From positions 1,740,348-1,804,347 of the forward strand of contig NZ_LFXJ01000005.1 in assembly GCF_001183605.1 (NCBI RefSeq): DNA of 64,000 nucleotides, read 5' to 3'. Below the pieces are notes generated by a model, which was given only the letters and a program-made list of their open reading frames with translations, was not told the DNA's origin and searched no databases. The position numbers and the translations under genes are program-made. The DNA comes from Lysinibacillus xylanilyticus (GTDB lineage: Bacteria > Bacillota > Bacilli > Bacillales_A > Planococcaceae). Shown piece by piece: positions 17,385 through 26,397 of the stretch; positions within the stretch are counted from its first letter, which is position 1, and the number at the start of each line of letters is the position of its first letter.

Positions 17385-17919
17385 CAAATAATCCTCCTAG
17401 TAGATTCCTTTTGTACAGTTTTATTAAACTATGTGAATGTTAATTTACTATTGATTTTATATTTAGTATTTATTAACATTTGATGTTACTAGGGGTTCTT
17501 TTTTGTAACATTCCATGAAAAGAATGACACGATTAGGAATTAAAAGCTGGATTTTATCGTTCAAATTTAAAATATCATTTACCAAAAACAGCGCCATCCA
17601 CACGTAATGGAATGGTGCTGTCTCTCTGTTTTTCACAAAAACTCAATTACTTATGACTCGGTTCTCCGTAGCATATCTAAATGAAGTTTAACCTTTATTA
17701 CTAAAACAAATTTACTAGAATTTCAATATAGAATAGTACTGATAAAAATGCTATTACGCTTTAAAATTAATTCTATCGTTCAGGAATCTCTATCTTTACT
17801 GGGTGTGAGAAAATAAGGGGTAACTGGCCAAACTCAAAATTATTTAGACTTTAACTAGTACTGCTTATAGGCAAATAGCTGTCGAACGAGAGATGTTTAA
17901 TTCTCGCAAAGTAGTGGCG
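17385..17919. other. Intergenic region, no gene
   Basis: This is AT-rich DNA upstream of the PhoX-like gene. TAACA-type direct repeats around 17430-17510 recall PhoP boxes but do not have clean 11-bp spacing, so I do not call one. An imperfect stem-loop (ACAGCGCCAT.../...ATGGTGCTGT, about 17589-17622) may be an old terminator. No supportable frame. Confidence 0.5.
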
Positions 17920-18211
17920 GTTGTATGGCTCGTAGATAATCAGTAGCATTTCTGCAAAATGGTTCTTCAAAAGACGATAAAACAGAACGATATTGCGGTT
18001 ATATAAATCATTAAGGACCCGTTTTTAAACAGATTGGTGGTCCGCATTGAATATTGCTCATAAGCCTGAGTACCTGAGGTGGCAACAGGCCGTCGAGTCC
18101 AGGCTCTTCCCTTTCTTCTTTAGAAAAAGCGGTTCCTTTATTCAAAAAAGGATTTGAAAGAACCTCTATTCCTTTTAATGTTGTAAGAATTACATTTTCA
18201 AGAACATTCAT
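17920..18211 (-). pseudogene. 5' relic of a second malic-enzyme gene
   Basis: The first 47 codons, [20 protein letters not shown] onward to GLLPPQVL, match the N-terminus of the intact malic enzyme at 20.9-22.6 kb almost residue for residue. Similarity then continues in shifted frames: [14 protein letters not shown], then [20 protein letters not shown]. It fades near 17920. Frameshifts, an in-frame stop and the loss of the remaining 450 or so codons make it nonfunctional. It lies 15 bp downstream of the response-regulator gene, so the two-component system was probably flanked by two malic-enzyme genes before one decayed. Confidence 0.8.
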
Positions 18212-18226
18212 GGGTTCCTCTTCTTT

Positions 18227-18934
18227 TTACAGAAAGGTTTTTATTAAGTACTCTTTAATTTGGTTATATTCATGCTGGTAAACAGGCCTTCCGATGGTTC
18301 CATAAATAACCTTGACATCAAGGATTCCTAAATCCTTTAAGAAGTTCAGATACTTTCTCGCAGAGACTCTTGAAATGCCCACAACATTTGCCACTTCTTC
18401 GGTGGAAAACGGCCCTTCTTTCAATTCCTGAACCGCTTCCCAGACTTGCTTTAAGGTATCTTTAGTCAACCCCTTTGGGAGCTCTTCAACTATTGCAGCT
18501 TCATCCCTGTGCAAAAGATAATTATCGAGCTCCTGCTGGCTGACTGCTTCCAGTGTACCAGTAAGCCGGGTCTTTTGCTGATAGCTGACAAGAGCAGCGT
18601 TGAACCTTTCAAATTTAAAAGGCTTTATTAAATAATCGACAACGCCGTACCTTAATGCCCTCTTGATTCGTTCCAAATCCGATGCAGCCGAAATAATGAT
18701 TACATCGATTTCAAGTTCATTTTTCCGGAGATACGCCAATAGCTCTAGGCCCGGCTTACCCGGCATAAAAATATCCAGAAGTATAAGCTGTATTTCCTCT
18801 TTTCCGAGCAAACGGATAGCCTCATCGACTGAATTGGCTATTGCCGCCAAACGGAACCCACCAATCTTAGAAAGGTATCGTTTATTGATTTCCGCCACCA
18901 TAGGGTCGTCTTCGACAATCATTACATTGATCAT
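18227..18934 (-). CDS. DcuR/MalR-type response regulator
   Basis: The protein is 235 residues. The receiver domain (1-120) has VEDD, the phosphorylated Asp in LILLDIFMPGKPGLELL and Lys in YLIKPFKFER. A linker follows, then a C-terminal helix-turn-helix (STEEVANVVGISRVSARKYL, about 178-197) typical of the CitB/DcuR/MalR group. These regulators activate C4-dicarboxylate and citrate transport or metabolism genes. Its start overlaps the stop of the sensor kinase by four bases. The next item downstream is the malic-enzyme relic. Confidence 0.9.
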   Translation of the reverse strand: MINVMIVEDDPMVAEINKRYLSKIGGFRLAAIANSVDEAIRLLGKEEIQLILLDIFMPGKPGLELLAYLRKNELEIDVIIISAASDLERIKRALRYGVVDYLIKPFKFERFNAALVSYQQKTRLTGTLEAVSQQELDNYLLHRDEAAIVEELPKGLTKDTLKQVWEAVQELKEGPFSTEEVANVVGISRVSARKYLNFLKDLGILDVKVIYGTIGRPVYQHEYNQIKEYLIKTFL

Positions 18935-20532
18935 GCCTCTTCATCCTCTGCTTTATAAGGTATATATACCGCAAAATTCGTTCCCTTTCCCGGCTTGGAA
19001 GAAATGATTAGGTCCCCTTCTAGTCTTTCAATAGCCTTAGCTAAAAGATATAGCCCTAACCCACGATTATCTCCTTTCGTGGAGAAGCCTTTATCTAATA
19101 TTTTATTTTGCATTGCTTTAGTCATTCCCATCCCTGTATCCTTAACCTCGATTGTTAAAATATCCTCTGCGTAATCGAGCTTTAAGTCAACTTTTTTAAT
19201 AGGACTGTCCGCTATCGCTTCCATTGCATTATTGACGAGATTTCCAATAATCGTTATCAGGTCATTGGTGATTTCTTGGTTCACAGGCTTGGGAAGCTTA
19301 TTGGAGCAATCAAATGATAGTGATGCACCTGATTCTCTTGCAAAGCTTTGCTTGCCAATCAAAAATCCGGCTAGAACTGTATCCTGAACATTCTCGGTTA
19401 CAAAACCCATTTCCGTTTCTCGGTGGTTAACCGTTTCACTCACATAGTTTGCAAGTGTATGATATTGCTCAGTACGGACAAGTCCAAGAATGACATGCAG
19501 CTTATTCATGAATTCATGGGCATGGGCACGTAGAGCATCCGCATAATTGCGTACACCTGTGAGCTGTTCGGCCAATAACTGAACTTCTGTTTTATCACGG
19601 AATGTAGCGATTGCTCCAACCGGCTGATTATCCACTACTACCGGTACCCTGTTTACTAAAATAGTAACCCCATGCAGATCCTGTTCCTGGTCAAACTCAG
19701 TTCCTCCAGACTTCAAAATATGGTTTAAACGGGTACTAGGTAAATAATCTTCTATTTTGAGTCCCATTGGATTCCCTTCTAGACCGGCTTTTTTAAAAAG
19801 CTTTCGGGCTGCCCTGTTTACAAGGGTAATTTTTCCTTCTTGGTCAATGGCTATAATCCCCTCACGGACAGACTGGAGCATGGAACTCCGCTCTTCAAGC
19901 AGCCTGGCAATAGCGAACGGCTCGAGTCCCAAAAGGATTTTTTTGATAACCCTGGCCAATCCCACTGCACCTGTTACCCCAATAAGTATTCCGATTAATG
20001 TCCCGATCACCATGCCCATCCGACCTTTATGTACAGCCTTCGTTACGGTTTCCAAAGAAATCCCTACAGCAACTGCGCCGACTTGTTTTCCCTGTGGATT
20101 CTTTATTGGGGTAAAAGCCCGCATGGAGGGGCTAAGAATACCCTTTGAGATGGATACATACTCTTTCCCTTGAAGGACTGGCCCTTCATCTCCTCCCCTG
20201 AACTTCCTTCCCACTTCATCTGGATCCGGGTGGGAAAGTCGTATTCCTTTCATATCCATGACGACAACGAAGTTAACATTCGTTAAATCTTTTATTTGAT
20301 TGGCAAAAGCTTGTACTTCTTTCGGATTTGTTTCCCCCTCAAGAGACCCAATCACTTGCGGGCTTACGGAAATCATTTTTGCGATATTGAGTGCCTTTTC
20401 TTTCTGTGTCTCTTCCACACTGGAGGTAATTCTATTACTAATTAGCAAATCGGTTATACCAAGTGACAAAGCGACGACAAGGCATACAAAAATAATAATG
20501 ATGACTTGTAAACTAAATCTGCCCTTTTTCAT
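18931..20532 (-). CDS. DcuS/CitA/MalK-type sensor histidine kinase
   Basis: The 533-residue protein has transmembrane helices at about 9-32 and 171-193. They flank a periplasmic-type single Cache domain with the carboxylate-binding region FVVVMDMKGIRLSHPDPDEVG. A cytoplasmic PAS domain (about 215-320), the phosphoacceptor His in ALRAHAHEFMNKLHVILGL (family-specific) and an HATPase domain (DTGMGMTKAM, GLGLYLLAKA) follow. This layout is the CitA/DcuS family, which senses external citrate, malate or fumarate. Malic enzyme next door points to malate as the signal. Confidence 0.9.
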   Translation of the reverse strand: MKKGRFSLQVIIIIFVCLVVALSLGITDLLISNRITSSVEETQKEKALNIAKMISVSPQVIGSLEGETNPKEVQAFANQIKDLTNVNFVVVMDMKGIRLSHPDPDEVGRKFRGGDEGPVLQGKEYVSISKGILSPSMRAFTPIKNPQGKQVGAVAVGISLETVTKAVHKGRMGMVIGTLIGILIGVTGAVGLARVIKKILLGLEPFAIARLLEERSSMLQSVREGIIAIDQEGKITLVNRAARKLFKKAGLEGNPMGLKIEDYLPSTRLNHILKSGGTEFDQEQDLHGVTILVNRVPVVVDNQPVGAIATFRDKTEVQLLAEQLTGVRNYADALRAHAHEFMNKLHVILGLVRTEQYHTLANYVSETVNHRETEMGFVTENVQDTVLAGFLIGKQSFARESGASLSFDCSNKLPKPVNQEITNDLITIIGNLVNNAMEAIADSPIKKVDLKLDYAEDILTIEVKDTGMGMTKAMQNKILDKGFSTKGDNRGLGLYLLAKAIERLEGDLIISSKPGKGTNFAVYIPYKAEDEEA

Positions 20533-20873
20533 AATCTCCTCCAGGTTAACTGCTTAATTATAGTATGAATAAATTTTATCCTTTACATTCATAGAGACCG
20601 CGAAGCTCTCTGGAAGAGCTTTGCAGTCTCAATATTAGATCATCTTATTAGTAAAATTTCACCCGCCATGATTGGGCAAGGTATGGTAAAGAAATAAAGA
20701 TGGAGTCAACGTAAAACTATTGCTCCATCTTTATTTTTCATTCAATATTTAGGCTCTGTTTTATTATGCAGGGCTTCCTATTTTCAGCTTACCCCTTGAC
20801 TTCTATCTAGAACATACCGAAAGTTCGATTAATTACCAGGAGTACAGGCATTTTATTTAACTATTTAATATGC
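20533..20873. other. Intergenic region between sensor kinase and malic enzyme
   Basis: No intact gene was seen. It holds an imperfect GC-richer stem-loop (GAGACCGCGAAGCTCT.../AGAGCTTTGCAGTCTC, 20593-20632) and a terminator at 20696-20732. Between them a minus-strand segment reads as a short tail ending GEILLIR and a stop. A related tail lies at about 24001-24055, so it may be the relic of a lost membrane-protein gene. Confidence 0.5.
20696..20732. terminator. Terminator downstream of malic enzyme
   Basis: AAAGATGGAG and CTCCATCTTT form a 10-bp stem with a 17-nt loop, with ATTTTTC on the plus side and ATTTCTTTACC on the minus side. Confidence 0.6.
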
Positions 20874-22583
20874 TTAGGAATTAATCTTTGTCCAAGTACC
20901 TACACTCTTAATTTCTTTATACTCAGGTTTCCACATAGAATCTTCAATAACTTTTTCAACATCTTGAATATCTATTCTTGCAATTCCTTCGCTTATTGCA
21001 GCACGGGCTACTTCGATGGCTACATATTTTGAAACTTCATGAAGCTTTTCAATAGATGGCAGCAATGATGCTCCAGGTTTACTTGTGTCTGACATTTTTG
21101 CAACCGCATATGCAGCAGCTGCAAACATTCCTTTTGAGATAACTTCAGCTTTGGCAACAATCGCTCCCAAGCCTAGGCCTGGGAATACAAATGCGTTATT
21201 TGACTGCCCAATTTCATAGGAAACACCTTTGTATTCTACATTGGCAAACGGGCTGCCGGTTGCAATTAGAGCCTTGCCATCGGTCCACATAATCAGGTTT
21301 TCTGGCACTGCTTCAGTCAGTGCCGTAGGGTTGGACATAGGCAATATGATAGGACGCTCAACGTGCTTGGCCATTTCTTTAACAATTTCCTCAGTGAACG
21401 CGCTAGCTTGTCCTGAAGTACCAATCAGGATGGTCGGCTTCATCCTTTGAACTACTTCCGTTAATGAAATGATCCCTTCCTCATTCTTACCCCAGTCCTT
21501 AACTTCATCCATCTTTCTTGTATAAGGCTTCTGGAAGTTAAGAACATCTGGTGTTTCATCTGTTAGTAGACCACGATAGTCTACAGCCCAGAAACAATCA
21601 CAGGCTTCTTCTTTGGTAGACCCTTCTAGAACCATGGCATCTACCATTTGGTCTGCGATACCAATGCCGGCAGCTCCTGGTCCAAAAACAACAATGCGCT
21701 GTTCCTTCAGGGATTCTCCTGTTACTTTTAAAGCAGACATGATAGCAGCAAGAGTAACAGCACCTGTCCCCTGGATGTCATCGTTGAAGGTAAGGATTTT
21801 GTCACCGTATTTGTCCAAGATTTTTCGCGCATTGACGTTGCCAAGGTCCTCCCAGTGAATGAGAACCTCTGGAAAGAACTTTCTTGCAGTCTGAACGAAT
21901 AAATCAATGAATTGATCATAACGATCACCGCGGACACGTGCGAATTTGTTTCCGATATACATAGGATCTGCAATCAAAGCCTGATTGTTCGTGCCAACAT
22001 CCATCACGATTGGCAGAACACGGCTTGGATCAATACCAGCTGCAGCCGTGTATACGGCAAGTTTACCAATCGCAATATTAATACCGCCTATCCCTTGGTC
22101 CCCGATACCAAGAATGCTTTCAGAGTCTGTAACGACGATTAAGTCAATACCATTTTTTTGCTTTCCTAGATTATAAAATGCCTTTTCAATGCTCTCAGGA
22201 TCCTCAATAGAAAGATATAAGCCACCTGGTCGTCTGTAGCTTTGAGAGTATGACTGAATTGCATCACCGACAGTAGGAGTGTAGATGATAGGGAGCATTT
22301 CTGCCAAGTGTTCTTTCAAAAGACGGTAAAACAAGACAACATTGCGGTTATATAAATCAAAAAGCAGCCCGTTTTTGAACAGATTCGTCGTTCGCGTCGA
22401 ATATTGTTCGTAGACCCTATTAACTTGTTCATCAAGGGTGAGTACTTGTGGCGGTAACAGACCTTCAAGTCCAAGGTCTTCTCTTTCTTCTTTCGTAAAA
22501 GCTGTTCCTTTATTCAAAAAAGGATTGGAGAGAACTTCTTTTCCTTTTATTGTAGTTATAATAACATTATTAGGTATATTCAT
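20874..22583 (-). CDS. maeA: NAD-type malic enzyme (malate to pyruvate and CO2)
   Basis: The 569-residue enzyme has the malic N-domain (about 60-240), with the catalytic Tyr in [12 protein letters not shown] and the [13 protein letters not shown] nucleotide motif. In the second domain the metal site [15 protein letters not shown] (about 240-255) is followed by the Rossmann motif [11 protein letters not shown] (about 288-298). It oxidatively decarboxylates malate to pyruvate, feeding four-carbon acids into central metabolism. Length is normal for the large bacterial family (MaeA/MalS type). GGAAGG precedes the ATG. It sits upstream of a C4-dicarboxylate two-component system and downstream of a KdgT-family permease, which suggests malate use. 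Confidence 0.92.
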   Translation of the reverse strand: MNIPNNVIITTIKGKEVLSNPFLNKGTAFTKEEREDLGLEGLLPPQVLTLDEQVNRVYEQYSTRTTNLFKNGLLFDLYNRNVVLFYRLLKEHLAEMLPIIYTPTVGDAIQSYSQSYRRPGGLYLSIEDPESIEKAFYNLGKQKNGIDLIVVTDSESILGIGDQGIGGINIAIGKLAVYTAAAGIDPSRVLPIVMDVGTNNQALIADPMYIGNKFARVRGDRYDQFIDLFVQTARKFFPEVLIHWEDLGNVNARKILDKYGDKILTFNDDIQGTGAVTLAAIMSALKVTGESLKEQRIVVFGPGAAGIGIADQMVDAMVLEGSTKEEACDCFWAVDYRGLLTDETPDVLNFQKPYTRKMDEVKDWGKNEEGIISLTEVVQRMKPTILIGTSGQASAFTEEIVKEMAKHVERPIILPMSNPTALTEAVPENLIMWTDGKALIATGSPFANVEYKGVSYEIGQSNNAFVFPGLGLGAIVAKAEVISKGMFAAAAYAVAKMSDTSKPGASLLPSIEKLHEVSKYVAIEVARAAISEGIARIDIQDVEKVIEDSMWKPEYKEIKSVGTWTKINS

Positions 22584-22692
22584 GGTGTTTCCTTCCTTCT
22601 ATTTTAAAATAGCTATTCCGACAATACTGAAACCACGTTAACAAAATTTTCCTCATTCATTATTTTTTAACATAATGACCCTTTTTTGAACT

Positions 22693-22736
22693 AAACAAAG
22701 CAGACAGTGAAACCGCTGACTGCTTTATCTTTGTTT
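22693..22736 (-). terminator. Probable terminator of the permease gene
   Basis: AAACAAAG and CTTTGTTT close an inner stem made from CAGACAG and CTGACTG with small mismatches. It lies 70 bp after the permease stop codon. No strong T-run, so moderate confidence. Confidence 0.5.
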
Positions 22737-22806
22737 CATTTTCAAACTGGCTAAAAAGTTACATCTTTATGATGGCCGGGATAACCATAGAATTTTACTT
22801 TATTGT

Positions 22807-23775
22807 TCATGTTGCCCTTGCAATTGATTCTTTAGCTTTTTTCTTTTCGGATCTTTTATATGCATAATTAACAATAATCGGACAGATTATTGCAGATATT
22901 ACACATGCTGCTGCAACTTGTGCGGTAGCTCCTGGTGCTATGTGAGCTAAGGTTGGATCTGCTGCTGCAACAACAGCTGGTGTAGCTACCGCATTTCCTG
23001 CAGTTGATCCTGTTGCTAGACCAACTATAGGATTTTCTTTAAATAACTTCAAAAGTAGGTAAGCTCCAATTCCAGTGAATGCAGCTATTAATCCTAGTAG
23101 TATGCCAGGACCTCCCGCTTTTATAATAGTTGAAAGATCCATCCCTGCACCTAATGGGAATGAGAAGAATGGGATTAATAATAATTTACTGCTTCCAAGG
23201 AACTTTCTCATATCAGAATCAATATTCCCTAAAATCATTCCTATTACTATTGGAATTAATACTCCTATAAGTGTTTGAAAAGGAATTGTGGCAAGGCCAG
23301 ATGCACCTAATGCAACTAATGTGAAAAATGGACCATCTTTTAAAGAAAATACAGCATATGCGCCTACATCGGTTTCGTCACCATACGATGAGGCAAGAGA
23401 TGCATATAATCCACCATTAGCATTTAATAACGCTGCAAGGATGGCTAATGGTGATAATCCTAGTATTCCGGTAGGCCCAAAAACCATTGCTACAGTTATA
23501 CCTATTCCAGCACCCACTATAAATTTTCCTGTTATTAATATTGCACCTTTTTTTATTGCCTTAGGTGCTAATTTGAAATTAATTTGTGAACCAATTAAAA
23601 ACATAAAACATGCCAAAATAGTTGATGATGCTTCTTTACTGAATAATGCTGTTGTAAAACTTCCTATTTTTAAAATTTCCGGAAAAAATGTGTTCGTTAA
23701 TACCCCTAAAAAAAGTGGGACAACCATCATTCCACCTGGAATTTTATCAAGCGTTTTCTTAATTGGAATTTGCAT
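22807..23775 (-). CDS. KdgT-family (2-keto-3-deoxygluconate permease) transporter
   Basis: This 322-residue, ten-helix membrane protein is recognisable as a KdgT-family permease by PIKKTLDKIPGGMMVVPLFL at the N-terminus, LLNANGGLYASLASSYGDE in the middle and GLATGSTAGNAVATPAVVAA near the end. Characterised members import 2-keto-3-deoxygluconate with protons. No KDG kinase or aldolase genes are in the window; its neighbours are malic enzyme and a C4-dicarboxylate sensor. Its real substrate here could be a carboxylate such as malate, which is an inference. AGGAGGGG precedes the ATG. A palindromic operator lies about 150 bp upstream. Confidence 0.85.
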   Translation of the reverse strand: MQIPIKKTLDKIPGGMMVVPLFLGVLTNTFFPEILKIGSFTTALFSKEASSTILACFMFLIGSQINFKLAPKAIKKGAILITGKFIVGAGIGITVAMVFGPTGILGLSPLAILAALLNANGGLYASLASSYGDETDVGAYAVFSLKDGPFFTLVALGASGLATIPFQTLIGVLIPIVIGMILGNIDSDMRKFLGSSKLLLIPFFSFPLGAGMDLSTIIKAGGPGILLGLIAAFTGIGAYLLLKLFKENPIVGLATGSTAGNAVATPAVVAAADPTLAHIAPGATAQVAAACVISAIICPIIVNYAYKRSEKKKAKESIARAT

Positions 23776-23924
23776 TTTTACCCCTCCTAAAATAGTTTTA
23801 TAACTTCGAGTGAATCGATTATTTTACCAATTTCTCCGTTAATTGCAGAAAGCGGTTCCAATTTTCTCGCATGTTATACTATTTTTTATCTCCCTTTGCT
23901 TTGTTACGTGTCTATCATATTCGG

Positions 23925-23941
23925 ATGAAAACCGTTTTCAT
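23925..23941. promoter_or_regulatory. LacI-type operator upstream of the permease
   Basis: ATGAAAACCGTTTTCAT is a 17-bp palindrome broken only at its central base. LacI-family regulators such as CcpA and the Firmicute KdgR bind sites of this shape. It lies about 150 bp upstream of the KdgT-family start codon, so it may control that gene. Confidence 0.5.
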
Positions 23942-24441
23942 AGTTTATGAAAGTTAAATAATCCTTTTTGTAAATAAAAAAAGTAAGCAGCCTTTATCAT
24001 TAATCATCGAATTAGCAAAATGCCACCCCACATAATCAAGGTAAGAACCATTGCATTTTTTATAATCGAAAGTCGAACATCCACCGATTCGGACAGGGAA
24101 AATAAACAGGTTTTCAAAAGTAAGAAATAGCTAAAAAAATTATGGGGTTTTACTTGAGCGCTTTCTTTATGAGGAATGCAGAAGAAGAGATGAAAAAGCG
24201 GAGTACTTACACGACAATTTGCTATAGTGAAAAATGGTGTTGCCTATGCGATTAAGAGATTTATCTTGTGAAAATTAACTTAGTACGATCTTTTATCTGC
24301 GCCTGGAGCAATTTCAGGAGTTTATTTTCTATGTAAAAACTTGTGAAGAACTTAGCTTTATTGCTGGTGAGTTAATAGATGTGTTCAAAAAGATTTCTTT
24401 GTATCTGGAATTTTAAAAGTGTCTTTCCAATATTTAAAAAA

Positions 24442-24478
24442 GACAATCCCCCGTATAATTGTGTAAGGAGGGATTGTC
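24442..24478 (-). terminator. Stem-loop with minus-strand T-run
   Basis: GACAATCCC and GGGATTGTC form a 9-bp stem followed on the minus strand by TTTTTTAAAT. It is a second stop beyond the LCP gene terminator or the remnant of a lost gene. Confidence 0.55.
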
Positions 24479-24519
24479 AATAGCACTTTTCTCGGAAAGG
24501 AACCCATAAAACAACAAAA

Positions 24520-24556
24520 AGAGTATGTTTTGGAATAATTATTCAAAACATACTCT
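24520..24556. terminator. Bidirectional terminator of the LCP gene
   Basis: AGAGTATGTTTTG and CAAAACATACTCT form a 13-bp perfect stem with T-rich flanks on both strands, 34 bp beyond the LCP stop codon. Confidence 0.85.
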
Positions 24557-24590
24557 AATTTTTTTGTGTATTGGCCAACTAACTACTTAA

Positions 24591-25559
24591 TTAGTTTGAT
24601 CCCTTTGACTCCGAAGATGAAGCGTCATCTGCTTCATTGTCCTTTGATGATAAAAACTCTTCTAATGCCTGTTTGTTCTTATCTAAGTTAATATCTAAGA
24701 CATCACCTACATTCGTACGTTTATCTTCATAAGAATCTGCAACAGGAATTCGTAAAGTTTCCATACCTTTAGATTTTCCATTTACGATTCCTTTTCCAAT
24801 TGTAAGGATTGTTTTATTATCAACATTTGTATCAAAGTATGAATCTGCAACACCAAGTAATTTTGGCAAATTCATTAAGCTTGATACACCGATTTGTTCT
24901 TTCACCTTCGTCAAAACCTCTTGCTGGCGTTCCACTCGACCAAAATCACTTAAACGATCGTGGCGGAATCGTACATAACCTAATAACTCATTACCATGTA
25001 AAACTTGTTTTCCAGGATGTAAGGTCATACCAATTCCATAAGACATTTCATAAGGAATATCAACCTCAATCCCATCCGGTGCTAAAAGATCTATAATTTT
25101 AGGAAATCCTTTAAAATCAGCAAGAGCATAGTAATTAACATCAATACCAAAATTCTGCTTAATTGTTTTCCTTACAAGTTCAGGACCTCCAAAAGCAAAA
25201 GCAGCATTTATTTTATTCATTCCGTGCCCTGGGATGTCGACATACGTATCTCTCATGATAGAAACAAGTTTTACATCATTCGTCGTTTGATCATAGTGTG
25301 CAATCATTAACGAATCCGATCTACCGTCCTCGTCTCTAGCATCACTTCCTATTAATAGCACATTAATCTGACCAAATTGCACATCCGCACCTTCAAATGG
25401 GTCATACGCCTTTTGGTCATCTTTATACAGACCATCGTCTGCCATAGCCAATCCGCTATTGTATTGATAAACCCCATAAATAATCCCTGCTACGATTACT
25501 AATGCGAATGCCAAGAACAAATTTCTTAGCCATTTACGGCTCTTTTTACTTCTTTTCAT
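24591..25559 (-). CDS. LytR-CpsA-Psr (LCP) family cell-wall polymer ligase
   Basis: The 322-residue protein has a short basic cytoplasmic tail, one transmembrane helix (about 11-32) and an extracellular LCP domain (about 65-290). Diagnostic segments are VLLIGSDARDEDGRSDSLMI, VSIMRDTYVDIPGHG, KINAAFAFGGPELV and GYVRFRHDRLSDFGRVERQQ, with the conserved Arg and Asp residues that bind polyprenyl phosphate. LCP enzymes transfer teichoic acids or other glycopolymers from lipid carriers to peptidoglycan. The C-terminus is acidic and Ser-rich. The ATG at 25559 has AGGTGG upstream; the longer reading adds three codons without support. Confidence 0.9.
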   Translation of the reverse strand: MKRSKKSRKWLRNLFLAFALVIVAGIIYGVYQYNSGLAMADDGLYKDDQKAYDPFEGADVQFGQINVLLIGSDARDEDGRSDSLMIAHYDQTTNDVKLVSIMRDTYVDIPGHGMNKINAAFAFGGPELVRKTIKQNFGIDVNYYALADFKGFPKIIDLLAPDGIEVDIPYEMSYGIGMTLHPGKQVLHGNELLGYVRFRHDRLSDFGRVERQQEVLTKVKEQIGVSSLMNLPKLLGVADSYFDTNVDNKTILTIGKGIVNGKSKGMETLRIPVADSYEDKRTNVGDVLDINLDKNKQALEEFLSSKDNEADDASSSESKGSN

Positions 25560-25580
25560 AATTAAATCCACCTATCTTAT

Positions 25581-25633
25581 CAATTATTCCTCGGCATAAT
25601 TGCGTCTGGAATCGGTTTTGTGAAGAAGTTAAA
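25581..25633. repeat. Shortened copy of the three-hairpin dispersed element
   Basis: The sequence begins with CAATTATTCCTCGGCATAATTG (a hairpin), continues TGCGTCTGGAATCGG and jumps to GTGAAGAAGTTAAA. It thus keeps both ends of the 136-bp element at 32111-32246 but lacks most of the two inner hairpins. It fits exactly between the stop of the XRE-DUF1232 gene and the LCP promoter region. Confidence 0.7.
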
Positions 25634-25635
25634 CT

Positions 25636-26286
25636 CTAAGTTATTTTTTTAATTAATGTCTTTGTAGTAAGTTGTACAGCTATTGCATCGTCTAAATAAC
25701 CAATAGGAAATAGATAATCCGGTATAACATCTACAGGAATAATAAAATATAATAAAGTACTTCCGATTACGGTTAGTTCAAAAAGTGTTCCTTTCCCCAG
25801 TGAGAATTTCTCATATAACTCTTTTAATTTGCTTATAAATGGGCCTATGCTTCCTACACTTTTAATTTTTTCATCAAAATCCTTATGAATCGTATTTTTA
25901 CCTTCTTCTGTTTGCGCATAGAGTCCATAGCTTTCTAGTTTCTGTTCTACATGTGACACCGAAAATTCATCATCATAAACATTAGAAGATTTAAGAAGAG
26001 ATTGTATTGCATCAACAGACGTATGAATATCTGAATCTGACTCTTCTTGTCTCTGTTCTATGGCGTATCCTGCCGCTTCAAAAAGATTGATTAAAGGAAC
26101 ATCAAGGCAGTTAGCAAATTTTTCTAAATGTTGTGGTGTCGCATTCCTCTTTCCATTTATTATCCGTGAGATCGTAGCTGTGTCGATTCCAGTGAGTTCA
26201 CTAAACTTCCGCATAGATAATGAATGTTCTTTCAATAACTCTCTCAGCAATAAACCAAGTGTATTACTGTTTCTCTGCTCAGCCAT
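25636..26286 (-). CDS. XRE-type regulator fused to a DUF1232 domain
   Basis: The 216-residue protein has an N-terminal Cro/CI helix-turn-helix (about residues 10-65, SMRKFSELTGIDTATISRII as the recognition unit). A linker of about 80 residues is followed by a C-terminal hydrophobic DUF1232 domain with its signature IPVDVIPDYLFPIGYLDDA (about 180-198). DUF1232 (YkvA-like) proteins are small membrane-associated proteins of unknown function. The fusion implies a DNA-binding protein tethered at or sensing the membrane, an inference. It is transcribed alone; a dispersed element copy follows its stop codon. Confidence 0.8.
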   Translation of the reverse strand: MAEQRNSNTLGLLLRELLKEHSLSMRKFSELTGIDTATISRIINGKRNATPQHLEKFANCLDVPLINLFEAAGYAIEQRQEESDSDIHTSVDAIQSLLKSSNVYDDEFSVSHVEQKLESYGLYAQTEEGKNTIHKDFDEKIKSVGSIGPFISKLKELYEKFSLGKGTLFELTVIGSTLLYFIIPVDVIPDYLFPIGYLDDAIAVQLTTKTLIKKIT

Positions 26287-26397
26287 CTTCGATTCTCCCT
26301 TCTTACAGTGACTAACATGACTTCACGCAGTTGTCTATTATGAAAATCTCATTCTCAAGAAGTGTATAGTTACGTTGACATTTTGTCAACACTTTAG

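Larger units (their letters stand above)
23776..24590. other. Intergenic region of about 0.8 kb
   Basis: No intact gene was seen. It contains a palindromic operator at 23925-23941 and a relic tail resembling the one at 20.64 kb (around 24001-24055, minus-strand reading ends GGILLIR). Two stem-loop terminators lie at 24442-24478 and 24520-24556. The middle is AT-rich with no supportable frame. Confidence 0.55.

Noticed and set aside
17430..17510. PhoP (Pho box) sites upstream of the PhoX-like gene
   Set aside because: TAACA-like motifs are present but not as properly spaced direct repeats, so a claim would be guesswork.
24442..24478. Terminal inverted repeats of an insertion sequence
   Set aside because: The two 9-bp arms are only 19 bp apart with a T-run after them, which fits a terminator better; no transposase is nearby.
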